DNA from: Amoebidium appalachense
Lineage: Eukaryota; Ichthyosporea
DNA: 64,000 nt
NCBI GenBank assembly: GCA_963693365.1
Contig: CAVNZM010000008.1
Span: forward strand, 6,076,001 to 6,140,000
Direction of reading: 5' to 3'
Part shown: piece after piece, positions 11,131 to 20,154 of the stretch
Layout of the letters: each line of letters begins with the position of its first letter
How positions within the stretch are numbered: position 1 is the stretch's first letter
Program-made: the position numbers and the translations under genes
The notes under the pieces: generated by a model
Seen by the model: the letters and a program-made list of their open reading frames with translations, nothing else
Databases searched by the model: none
Told to the model about the DNA's origin: nothing

Positions 11131-11222
11131 ACAAAGGAGGAAAGCAGACACGAATACAAACAAGCTAGGACACATACATACTTCAAGGCTCTTGCTGTCA
11201 TACATGGTGACGTATTCCAACA
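10344..11222 (-). repeat. 5' LTR of copia-1
   Basis: This 879-bp LTR has TG...CA ends (minus strand TGTTGGAATA ... AAAACAACA) and includes a G-run/(GA)n tract at about 11073-11129. It faces the 5' LTR of copia-2 across a 1.5-kb segment, forming a large inverted repeat. Confidence 0.95.
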
Positions 11223-12721
11223 GTGCTCCCTTTCACACTAACCCAACCGGGACAGGTATACGTTTATGTTTTTTAATCTTGCCTCGACTGTGCAGTGTAG
11301 TATTAATGAGTGTGACTTGAGTTCTTTGCGGCGGCAAGAGCTGCACAAGAGATTTTCAAAAGAACTTGTTTTCAACCCACTTCAGGCAGCTAATACTTAA
11401 AGAATGATTTTAAAACTATTATTATTATTCTGTGATTCTGTTACCTGTCAGTCTATTATTCTGTCAATGATTATCATGTCATGCTTCAATATAAAGGCAT
11501 GTTACCGACAAATTTCACACAAAAGAAATTTGAAATTTTTTCGCGTTTTTTCTACCCCCGCGCATCTCATGAGGCGCTAGGGTAAACGTTGCATCGGCCG
11601 AGAACCTGCGTCAAGACCTATCACCATACAAAATTTCAATCGATTTGGGCCAACGATTCCCACGATTTGGACCAACGGTTGTCAAGTTTCTGCATAACAT
11701 TATGCTCGATTCGCCATAATCTCATAGCCGATCAACTAGTGAATATTTTTTTGTGTAAAACGTTTCGGTAAAATGCCTAAATCTAGTGTAAAGAAGTGTT
11801 TGACCACTAGCTTACTATCGGATAGTCGCCACCACTTCCTGGAATATGATCGGAGCTTTTTTATGCCATGAATCTCTCCAAAAATAACCATGGTCCCCAC
11901 GAACATAAATTTTCCTATCTGCCTATCAGTGACATGAGCAAGTTAACAGCATATTATCACAAGTTGCCAGAATCTGAAGCCAACCTAGGCTATTGCTAAT
12001 CAGCCTCAAGGGCAACTCACCGATAGTGACACCCACAGTCTCACTCGTAGCTCTGCCGCAGTGACCGAAGCTGAAGGTCAAGGTGTCGCCAGGGATGACG
12101 CTCAGATCCTGGTACAGAGTGCTGGCTTGGTTTGCCTGAATCTCAGCGAATTTGCGCCCCTCCAGTGCCGGATAGCTCACGGCACCGACAGTGAAATTAT
12201 CAGCCCACAACTCGACAACTCCCTCCGTACTCCTCCACCCGGGCACACTAGGATCTCCAAAAAAACCTTGTTTCTGTGAAGCATCAAAGGCCGGGTTTTC
12301 GAATCCGCCGTTGATGAGGTTGTAGGCAGACTCGGTGCATGGGGGAAACTCGTCAGGCGGAAGTGCTGCATGGGAGGATGTGTCATTCCTAGCATTGCAT
12401 TGGGCCCTAGCGTGTCATTCTGGAAATTAAGACCGGGTAGTTATGTTCCGGGTGGACATGATATCAAGAAGTGCAAGAAGTTGTTCTCTCTCAAGAGTTG
12501 GTATCTATGCTAAACTGTAACTTGCGGCATAATTCAAGTGTTCTAGCCAAAAACCGATTGCCACTGCTGTCACGTGTACGTGGCTCCTCAAAAATCCTAT
12601 GCTTCACGGCAGTAGGCGGAGGGGAGCCCTCTGGGGGTGGGGAGGGGGGAGGGGGGGGGGGGGGGGGGGGAGAGAAAGAGATAGAGGGGGGAGAGAGAGA
12701 GGAGGGGGGGAGGGGGGAGGG
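11223..12721. other. Segment inverted between two facing copia LTRs
   Basis: This 1499-bp unique segment is bounded by the oppositely oriented LTRs of copia-1 and copia-2. Its left edge is GTGCT and the base after the right LTR of copia-2 starts AGCAC, its exact reverse complement. Turning the segment round would give copia-2 a perfect 5-bp duplication and put the exon inside it (12021-12365) on the plus strand, in line with the rest of the modular gene. Apart from that exon only AT-rich sequence (11223-12020) and a G-rich tract (about 12625-12721) were seen. Confidence 0.75.
12021..12365 (-). CDS. Module A exon 1 of the modular extracellular gene (displaced by inversion)
   Basis: This exon is flanked on the minus strand by TGCAG and GTGAGT splice sites. 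It starts and ends in phase 1, like its four relatives on the plus strand. It encodes about 115 residues with the family signature: YNLINGGFENP, GWRSTE, ELWADN, FAEIQANQASTLYQDLSVIPG and a final TIG. The fold is probably a galactose-binding-like or jelly-roll lectin half-module, judged from NGGFE...GW...Q.LY..I...PG patterns seen in bacterial and protist surface proteins. The partner half-module (19948-20154) lies on the opposite strand beyond copia-2, which is explained if this segment was inverted. Confidence 0.88.
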
Positions 12722-12814
12722 TGTTGGAATACGTCACCATGTATGACAGCAAGAGCCTTGAAGTATGTATGTGTCCTAGCTTGTTTGTATTCGTGTCTGC
12801 TTTCCTCCTTTGTG

Positions 12815-12845
<31 letters not shown>

Positions 12846-13592
12846 CCCCCCCCCCCCCCCCCGTATCTCTCTCTCCCTTGTTTCTGTGGGCACAGATATC
12901 TGAAGATCCGTGCACACCTGGCTCTCTTGCCTGATAAGAACTTATTGTATTTTATTTCTGTTTGCTCTCCTCTGTTTATCTGAGAGGTAGCGTGATTGGC
13001 TAGCCTCACTCGTTGTCTTTCCTTTATTTCAAAATGGCCTAGTTTTGTTCTCAAAAGGATGGCTCGCAAATAGTCGCGAGCGAGTACATCTGTAGATTGT
13101 GTTGTGCATTCCTGTCTGTTAATATATGTGTGTTGTGATTGGACAATAGATATATATGGAATTCGGTTTATTGCAAAGTGTCTTCACTTTGAGAGTGTCG
13201 ACTTTTAGGAAATATATGTATTTAAATAAGTTTCTTTATAGAGACGAACATAAATATATATGTGAGCTAATAGTGACTAGATGTATAATTACTTAATTTA
13301 TTTAAGTAAGAGTTTCTACACTTTAGTTTAATCGGAAGTTGGAATGCGTATGCTCTGTCGGAATGTGTTTTTCTATCTTCTGATAGAACCGATTGGTTCT
13401 CCCTCTTTAGTTGTGATAAGGTGATAAGTCGCAAGTACAAAAGGAACCGAGAGCACAATAAAGATTCAGTTGTTGTTTGAAATCTTTTCAATGTCTCGTG
13501 AACAACTCCGATTGCCCTCTCATTAATGTGTAAGTTGTGTTTTACATGACACCTCTGTGCACTCTGCTCCCTTAGACCCGTACAAAACAACA
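12722..13592 (+). repeat. 5' LTR of copia-2
   Basis: This 871-bp LTR begins TGTTGGAATA and ends AAAACAACA. It has several private substitutions relative to the other three LTR copies (for example CGCAAATAG where the others have CGCCAATAG). Confidence 0.95.
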
Positions 13593-13606
13593 GGTTATGG
13601 GCCCAG
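13593..13606 (+). other. copia-2 primer binding site (initiator tRNA-Met anticodon region)
   Basis: GGTTATGGGCCCAG follows the LTR with no spacer and complements the anticodon stem-loop of initiator tRNA-Met. The same sequence is present in copia-1. This implies half-tRNA priming as known for Drosophila copia. Confidence 0.88.
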
Positions 13607-13710
13607 TTTCGCACGCTCTCGCAACACATACTCTCGCTGCAATCCAAAATATTCAAATTTGAATACCGATCTGATTCCTCTCTCACGCATCATCTGACTG
13701 ATTGATCACC

Positions 13711-16323
13711 ATGTCGGAGAAACCTGCGTATCTCAACCTCACCCCCTGGAAAGGGGATGACACCACGGACAAGAAGTCCGGCAAACGTCTCACCTATTAT
13801 GAGTGGGAACCCGTCATCTTCAGGTACCTACGTACCACCACCGCGGCCAAGTTAGTGCCCGTCATCAAGGCCCCCGAGTGGGTCGACCCTTCCGACGAGA
13901 ATGAGTGGCACGGCTATGACACTGAGGAGGCCTACACCGAGGCTTCCAACCTCCTTGAACAGATGTTTACTCAACTCGTCTCCAATGATGAGCTGTATAA
14001 CTCTGGTCAAATCCACGATGATGTGTCACCTGCCCAAGCTTTCCACAACCTCCGTATGACCTATGCGGCTGAACGTGAAGATCGTGCTCGTCAAATCCTC
14101 CTCGACTACCATGAGCTTGAACTCAAAGACTTCAAGACCGTCACGGCCTACCTAACCATGGCACGCCGTCTGTGCACTACCCTGCACATCCTCGAAGAGC
14201 CCATTCCTCACAAGACTATGGTTGATAACTTCTTCATCCACCTCAAGAAGAACCGTAAGTTAGTTTGTACCGACATCCAGGCCATGATTGCCGACTACTT
14301 CCGTCGTACCATTAACTACGAGACCTACAACCGTCTAATCAGTGACATCAGAGCTGCAGAGATCCGTGAAGGTCTCATCGACTCTGGGTCCGGGTCCTCC
14401 TCCACCGTCCGAACAGCACGTGCCCTGCAAAGCCGTGTACTCACCAAGGACGACCTCAGACACCGGATCCCCCGACGTGACAGCTCCGTCTCCCGTCACC
14501 CCCGCGGTCGTCCCACCGATCGATCCCCCTCAGTTGACCGTGATTACTCACGGTCCCGTTCCCCCGGCTATCGTTCCCGGTCACCCTACCCCCCACGTAA
14601 AGGGGGTAACCGTCATTCCCAGCCACCCCGAGCCAAGACCACTGGCTCCCTCGACTGTGCCTACTGTCACGAAGACCATCATGTCACACAGTGTGACAAA
14701 CCTGGCTGCTCAATTGCCCGTCGCCACCGTGCCAACACCAAGTCTGGAAAAGAGGTGCATTTTGCCCTCGTGTCCACCACGGCCTCCCTACCCATGGACC
14801 CCTGCTGGGACTCGGCTTCAAACGTCCACGTGTGCCCAGTAAAAGAGTACTTCTCTACTCTTGAGCCCGGGCCATGCCCCCCGACTGACGTCCACGGCCT
14901 CGGCATCGTCACTGCACATCACCGTGGTGTCATCAACCTGGCCGTCACCTACAACGGAGTAACATCAGTACTGAGCCTCAACACCCTCTATGTACCCGAC
15001 TCCCCAGCCTTCCTGATATCACCCTCAATGGCCTCCAAGTCGGGTCTCCTTGCCCACCTCGATGATGAGGATGCATTCCCATCATACCTCTACACTCGTG
15101 GTGGCAACATCGTGTGTTCCCTCACAGGCACAGATGGACTGTACTTCATCACTGACTATGAGATACGTCCCTCCATCCCTCGGACCGTCACTGCTCTGGT
15201 AGCCAACGTCAAGGTCAACAATGATCCTCAGCTCTGGCACCACCGTCTCGGTCATCGTGCCCTGTCCACCCTCACCAAGATGGTGAGAGGTGACCTCGTG
15301 ACAGGCCTCCCCTCATCCCTCTCAGTGGCTGACACCACTGACTGCTTCGGTTGTGTCTCCGGCAAGACCACCAAGGCCCCATTCTCCGGCACCAGAACCC
15401 AGTGCCCCTTCCCCGGTGCCAAGTGGCACATGGACTTCTTCGAGCCTCCCTGTGCCTCCTATGGTGGCTACAAGGTGGCCCTCGTGTGTACCTGTGATCA
15501 TGCCTCCGGCTACACCATCGTGTACCTCCTCCGTGATCGATCCGAAACTCTCGAATACGTCAAGGCCCTGGTTGAGACTACTGACAAGCAACCCGACAAG
15601 GTGGTGACCCACTTCCGTTCAGACTCTGGGTCCGAGTTCACCTCCCACGCTATGGAGCAGTACTGCCAGTCCAAGGGCATCATTCAGGAATTTGCCCCGG
15701 TTGACTGCCCCCAACTCAACGGCTTCGTTGAACGTAAGATGAGGGATCTGCAGGAGATCATTCGGTGCTTCCTTCATCAGGACAAGGCCGACTCCCTTTC
15801 CCCCAAGCTGTGGGGAGCTGCTCTCAAGCATGCTGCCTACATCATCAACGTGACCCCGGCCAGAGCTGCCAATGGCCGTACACCGTTTGAAATTTTCTAC
15901 GGTGTCAAGCCTGACCTCTCCCACCTGCACGTGTTCGGCTGCCCAGCCTATGTACACGTCCCTGCATCCAAACGAGACAAGTTGGCCTCTACCGTCAAAC
16001 TCGGCACCTACGTGGGCTGGGATATCACCAACAAAGCCCACAAGATCATGAATCTACGTGGCAACACGGTCAACCTCTACCGCGATGTCGTCTTCGACGA
16101 ATCACAATTCACCACGGCATCCAATCAGATTTCTGTGCAGGCCACCAATCAGACGACCTCAATCGATTCATCCCTGCATTCCAGAAATTCCAATTCCGAT
16201 GACGATGAAATTCCGTCGGTGATTATCCGTCGTTCCCCCCGTCGTGTACCTGCCCCCGTGGCTCCACCCACCCCCCCCCCCCACCGGCCAGCAACCCCTG
16301 CTGCCGGCCCCTGCCGTCAATGA
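13711..16323 (+). CDS. copia-2 gag-protease-integrase polyprotein
   Basis: The frame encodes structural gag (residues 1 to about 250), an RS/P-rich linker, a CCHC zinc knuckle near residue 316 (CX2CX3HX4C), an aspartic protease with WDSAS near 367, the pre-integrase motif LWHHRLGH near 508, and a DDE integrase. The integrase has its first Asp in HMDFF (about 574), its second in RSDSGSEF (about 637) and its Glu in GFVERK, with DX35E spacing. Copia-type integrase C-terminal motifs follow (HVFGCPAY, LGTYVGWD). The start codon chosen is the ATG after GATCACC, matching the uninterrupted copy. The sense frame is lost after the 12-base C run at 16271-16282; the last codons are out of register. Confidence 0.95.
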   Translation: MSEKPAYLNLTPWKGDDTTDKKSGKRLTYYEWEPVIFRYLRTTTAAKLVPVIKAPEWVDPSDENEWHGYDTEEAYTEASNLLEQMFTQLVSNDELYNSGQIHDDVSPAQAFHNLRMTYAAEREDRARQILLDYHELELKDFKTVTAYLTMARRLCTTLHILEEPIPHKTMVDNFFIHLKKNRKLVCTDIQAMIADYFRRTINYETYNRLISDIRAAEIREGLIDSGSGSSSTVRTARALQSRVLTKDDLRHRIPRRDSSVSRHPRGRPTDRSPSVDRDYSRSRSPGYRSRSPYPPRKGGNRHSQPPRAKTTGSLDCAYCHEDHHVTQCDKPGCSIARRHRANTKSGKEVHFALVSTTASLPMDPCWDSASNVHVCPVKEYFSTLEPGPCPPTDVHGLGIVTAHHRGVINLAVTYNGVTSVLSLNTLYVPDSPAFLISPSMASKSGLLAHLDDEDAFPSYLYTRGGNIVCSLTGTDGLYFITDYEIRPSIPRTVTALVANVKVNNDPQLWHHRLGHRALSTLTKMVRGDLVTGLPSSLSVADTTDCFGCVSGKTTKAPFSGTRTQCPFPGAKWHMDFFEPPCASYGGYKVALVCTCDHASGYTIVYLLRDRSETLEYVKALVETTDKQPDKVVTHFRSDSGSEFTSHAMEQYCQSKGIIQEFAPVDCPQLNGFVERKMRDLQEIIRCFLHQDKADSLSPKLWGAALKHAAYIINVTPARAANGRTPFEIFYGVKPDLSHLHVFGCPAYVHVPASKRDKLASTVKLGTYVGWDITNKAHKIMNLRGNTVNLYRDVVFDESQFTTASNQISVQATNQTTSIDSSLHSRNSNSDDDEIPSVIIRRSPRRVPAPVAPPTPPPHRPATPAAGPCRQ
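16271..16282 (+). other. Homopolymer at the integrase/RT frame change of copia-2
   Basis: Twelve C residues separate the integrase frame from the RT frame. The corresponding tract in copia-1 (3440-3452, complement) has thirteen. This is the only disruption of the copia-2 coding region that was found. Confidence 0.85.
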
Positions 16324-18142
16324 CCACGTACCTGGTCATCTCACCCCGGTTCGTCCTGGGTCTCCGGAGTTCCACTCGGCCCCGTCCAGCCCCGTGTTAT
16401 CCAACTCCCCCCTCAACACGGCACCCATCCCTGGCTTCCAGGCCCCCATCCCCGACCACCGAGTGTCTGTCCCAGACACCCCCCCGGCCCCTGAGCCCCT
16501 CCGTACCGTCCCCCGTCGTTCCTCCCGTCTCTCCTCCCGGCCTGCCATGGCTATGGTGAGCATCTCCCGACCCAGCCTTGATGTGTCTCAGCTGCCCCGG
16601 TCAATTCAGAAGCTGTGCTGTGGCACCAAGGGTGATGAAGTGGTAACTGCCCTCACTGCCGAGTACAAGGCTTTCATCGACAAGGACATCTTCGACGTAG
16701 TTGAGCCCCCCTCCGATGCCAACATCATCCGATTCAAGTGGATTGTCACGGAGAAGGTCCTCAACTCTGCTGGTGACACCAAGATCAAGGGTCGTGGTGT
16801 GGCCAAGGGTTTCACCCAAGTCTACGGTGTTGACTACGGTGAAAACTCTTCCCCCGTCGTCATGTCCTCCTCCGTCCGTGCCCTGCTTGCCCTCGGTGTG
16901 CAACAGGACCACGAGATCCATCAACTCGACATCAGCACGGCCTTCCTCAACAGCCCCCTCGACGAGACTTTGTACATGGAGCAACCTCCTGGTTTTATCC
17001 TCCCTGGCAATGAACACAAAGTCTGGAAACTCAAGAAGGCCCTCTACGGACTCAAGCAGGCATCCCTGGCATGGTACGAGTTCTTCAACTCTATTCTCAT
17101 TGCCCACGGCCTCACCCGTCTCCGTTCCGATCCGTGTGTCTACTTCCGTCAGTTCCCCAACGGGCACATCATCCGTTCGGGCAACTACGTTGATGATGCC
17201 ATCATCACCTGCACACGGAACTCCACCATCATGCAGGGGCTTGTTCGTCACATCACGAAGTCTGCCGAGTGCAAGGTCGGTCTGCCAGACATCTTCCTCG
17301 GCACCCAACTGCTGTACACCCGTGACTCCCTCAAGCTGCTGCAGTCTTCCTACATCAAGGACATCATCACCGACTTCAACCTGGTCGATGCCAAGCCTAA
17401 GGCCACCCCTATCCCCGTGGGCACCATCATCAACGAGACCTCCCTCTCATCCCTGCCCACCACCGTCCCCTACCGTGAACTCCTCGGCCGTCTGCTGTGG
17501 GTTGCTCGGTGCTCCCGGCCTGACATCTCGTATGCCATTGGCTACCTCGGCCGATTCAGCTCCAAGCCCACCAAGACTGCCTGGGAGCTTCTCCTCCGTG
17601 TCGTTCGTTACCTGCTCGGCACCATCAACCTCGGCCTCTACTACAAGAAGAAAGCCCCCAACAGCAAGGTGCCCATCCTTGAGTGCTACTCGGATTCTGA
17701 CTTTGCTGGTTGCCCCACCACCCGTCGTTCCACGTCTGGGTACGTCATCCTCCTCGAAGGCTCCCCCGTCACCTACCACTCCAAGCTGCAGACGATCACT
17801 GCAACTTCCACGTGTGAGGCCGAGCTCCTGGCCCTCAATGCTGCCGTGCAAGATGTTGTCTGGCACCGTGATCTACTCAAGGAGCTGGGCTACCCCATGA
17901 CCGAGCCCACCCCCGTGTACTGTGACAATCAGTCCACCATTGCTCTGGTCCACTCCAACACCATCAAGCACCGGACCAAGCACATTGCCGTTCGTTACTT
18001 CAACACCAAGGACTACATCAACAGTGGGGACGTCACTGTCACCTACATCGACACCAAGAAGAACCTGGCCGACATCTTCACCAAGCCTCTGGCTGGTCCG
18101 GCCCACGACACACACCGTGCCAACCTCAGTCTCCGTGACTGA
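16283..18142 (+). CDS. copia-2 reverse transcriptase-RNase H
   Basis: This is the second part of pol, in a different frame from gag-integrase. The RT has KWIVTEKV, QLDISTAFLN, a GLKQA region and YVDD. RNase H has SDSDFAGC, TSGYVILLEG, TCEAELLAL and a terminal NLADIFTKPL. The open frame extends back to 16244 but homology starts after the C run. Such a split could reflect ribosomal frameshifting, a disabling slip or an assembly miscount in the homopolymer. The two element copies differ in run length (12 versus 13), and neither keeps the two frames in register. Confidence 0.94.
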   Translation, partial: TGQQPLLPAPAVNDHVPGHLTPVRPGSPEFHSAPSSPVLSNSPLNTAPIPGFQAPIPDHRVSVPDTPPAPEPLRTVPRRSSRLSSRPAMAMVSISRPSLDVSQLPRSIQKLCCGTKGDEVVTALTAEYKAFIDKDIFDVVEPPSDANIIRFKWIVTEKVLNSAGDTKIKGRGVAKGFTQVYGVDYGENSSPVVMSSSVRALLALGVQQDHEIHQLDISTAFLNSPLDETLYMEQPPGFILPGNEHKVWKLKKALYGLKQASLAWYEFFNSILIAHGLTRLRSDPCVYFRQFPNGHIIRSGNYVDDAIITCTRNSTIMQGLVRHITKSAECKVGLPDIFLGTQLLYTRDSLKLLQSSYIKDIITDFNLVDAKPKATPIPVGTIINETSLSSLPTTVPYRELLGRLLWVARCSRPDISYAIGYLGRFSSKPTKTAWELLLRVVRYLLGTINLGLYYKKKAPNSKVPILECYSDSDFAGCPTTRRSTSGYVILLEGSPVTYHSKLQTITATSTCEAELLALNAAVQDVVWHRDLLKELGYPMTEPTPVYCDNQSTIALVHSNTIKHRTKHIAVRYFNTKDYINSGDVTVTYIDTKKNLADIFTKPLAGPAHDTHRANLSLRD

Positions 18143-18863
18143 CCCGTGCACTGGTGTTCATCATCGAGTGGTTTCTGAGTAGGTTGGGGCCCTGGACAGC
18201 AGTTGACACACCTACGGTGATCAAGATGCCTCCCAACGAAAGTCTACTACTCCTCATCGTTTCTCTTCATCAGTGGGGACTCAGTCTTACATCGTCATAT
18301 GTGTGCATCTTCAGTGGGGAATTATTCTCCCCCATCCGTCATTTATTTATATTCATATCCCACCATATATATTGGTTTTCTTCTATATTCGACTTATATA
18401 TATGTCGAACTGGGATGGCGTCCCAGTATAAATAATTATCTATAGCCATGACGTGCTGGTTGACTGCCAGTCTAAACCTAGTCCACGGGATGCACCTTCC
18501 CCGTGTCTTAACTGGTTGACCACCAGTCTATAAATCAGTCCACAAGATGTTCATGTCTTGTGTTTACCTGGGTGGTCCCCAGTATAAACCATTAGCCACC
18601 AACACGTCACACATACACTAGTGTTTCCTATATATATATATATATATCGCTGATAACCACCATAATTTCTTATTTCGAGTCTTCAGAGGCAACCGTCGTT
18701 GTGTGCCTCTTCAGTTTTGATTCTCTCCTTCCCACCTCAAGGATCTTCGGTTTGCATCCTCGAGTGGGGAAACTTGAGTGTGACGGCCCCTCCTGTGTTT
18801 GGACCTCATCTACCGTCACATCAACAGACACGAGAACACAAACTTCAACCCCTTGAGTGGGGA
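18143..18863 (+). other. copia-2 3' non-coding region and polypurine tract
   Basis: The stretch matches 859-1579 of copia-1. It holds AT dinucleotide runs (about 18628-18648) and diverged short repeats at 18440-18590. It ends in TGAGTGGGGA just before the 3' LTR, the expected polypurine primer position. Confidence 0.8.
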
Positions 18864-18955
18864 TGTTGGAATATGTCACCATGTATGACAGCAAGAGCCT
18901 TGAAGTATGTATGTGTCCTAGCTTGTTTGTATTCGTGTCTGCTTTCCTCCTTTGT

Positions 18956-18993
<38 letters not shown>

Positions 18994-19764
18994 CCCCCCC
19001 CCCCCCCCCGTATCTCTCTCTCCCTTGTTTCTGTGGGCACAGATATCTGAAGATCTGTGCACACCTGGCTCTCTTGCCTGATAAGAACTTATTGTATTTT
19101 ATTTCTGTTTGCTCTCCTCTGTTTATCTGAGAGGTAGCGTGATTGGCTAGCCTCACTCGTTGTCTTTCCTTTATTTCAAAATGGCCTAGTTTTGTTCTCA
19201 AAAGGATGGCTCGCCAATAGTCGCGAGCGAGTACATCTGTAGATTGTGTTGTGCATTCCTGTCTGTTAATATATGTGTGTTGTGATTGGACAATAGATAT
19301 ATATGTGTGATTGGACAATAGATATATATGGAATTCGGTTTATTGCAAAGTGTCTTCACTTTGAGAGTGTCGACTTTTAGGAAATATATGTATTTAAATA
19401 AGTTTCTTTATAGAGACGATCATAAATATATATGTGAGCTAATAGTGACTAGATGTATAATTACTTAATTTATTTAAGTAAGAGTTTCTACACTTTAGTT
19501 TAATCGGAAGTTGGAATGCGTATGCTCTGTCGGAATGTGTTTTTCTATCTTCTGATAGAACCGATTGGTTCTCCCTCTTTAGTTGTGATAAGGTGATAAG
19601 TCGCAAGTACAAAAGGAACCGAGAGCACAATAAAGATTCAGTTGTTGTTTGAAATCTTTTCAATGTCTCGTGAACAACTCCGATTGCCCTCTCATTAATG
19701 TGTAAGTCGTGTTTTACATGACACCTCTGTGCACTCTGCTCCCTTAGACCCGTACAAAACAACA
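18864..19764 (+). repeat. 3' LTR of copia-2
   Basis: This 901-bp LTR carries a 25-bp tandem duplication (19281-19305 and 19306-19330) that is absent from the 5' LTR, which explains most of the length difference. It is followed directly by AGCAC. Confidence 0.95.
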
Positions 19765-19947
19765 AGCACACCGTGCACATGCATAAAGCTGACACTCAGA
19801 TATACAAGCAGTAACACTATGCCAAACCGTATAAGCCACCGAGGCTCAATGCTGTATGCCTCACATGGAATGACATTAGCATAGCTGCATCACGAAACAA
19901 GTCTCCCTCGCATGGCCTCCGACTTACGCTTTCCCCCTATATCTCAG

Positions 19948-20154
19948 GGCCCCCTGACTGGACCAAGATGGTCGTGCTTCAGTACTTCACCACCCCCTAT
20001 CTCACGTGGAAGCGCTACAACGTCACCTGGAAAGTCCCTGCCGGCATCTATCGTGCCCGATTGGGCTTCAAGGCCATTGTCGGCAGTGATGCGAGCGGCA
20101 CAATGGGCAACCTAATTGATGATGTGATTTTGACCCCTGCGCGCTGCGTACCGG
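19948..20154 (+). CDS. Exon B1 (second half of lectin-like module 1)
   Basis: This 207-bp exon runs from CTCAG to GTAAAC, phase 1 to phase 1. It encodes FTTPYLTWKRYNVTWKVPAG, a RARLGFKAI strand and GNLIDDVILTPARC. It lacks the common SPAAW form (PYLTW instead) and is the most diverged B copy. Its A partner is the inverted exon at 12021-12365. Confidence 0.88.

Larger units (their letters stand above)
1..11222 (-). mobile_element. Ty1/copia LTR retrotransposon copy 1, interrupted
   Basis: The element reads on the minus strand. Its 5' LTR is at 10344-11222 and its 3' LTR at 1-858; the first 17 or so bases of the latter lie outside the window. The internal region is nearly identical to copia-2: gag N-terminus at 9624-10225, rest of gag plus protease and integrase at about 3453-5411, and reverse transcriptase/RNase H at 1580-about 3439. 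Two things break it: a DIRS-type element (5412-9623) inside gag, and a frame change at a 13-base G run (3440-3452) between integrase and reverse transcriptase. The two LTRs differ by very few substitutions, which implies recent insertion. The domain order protease-integrase-RT-RNase H defines the copia superfamily. Confidence 0.95.
12722..19764 (+). mobile_element. Ty1/copia LTR retrotransposon copy 2, structurally complete
   Basis: This 7.04-kb element has a 5' LTR (12722-13592), a primer binding site (13593-13606), gag-protease-integrase (13711-about 16282), RT-RNase H (about 16283-18142), a polypurine-type tract (about 18854-18863) and a 3' LTR (18864-19764). The LTRs are near-identical apart from a 25-bp tandem duplication in the right one and tract-length changes, so insertion was recent. 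In its present setting the flanking 5-mers do not match (GAGGG left, AGCAC right). They do match if the 11223-12721 segment is turned round. It sits between the A and B exons of the first module of the host gene. Confidence 0.96.

Noticed and set aside
11400-12000. Additional exons in the inverted segment
   Set aside because: AT-rich sequence with short frames only; no A, B or EGF motif in any frame besides the exon at 12021-12365.
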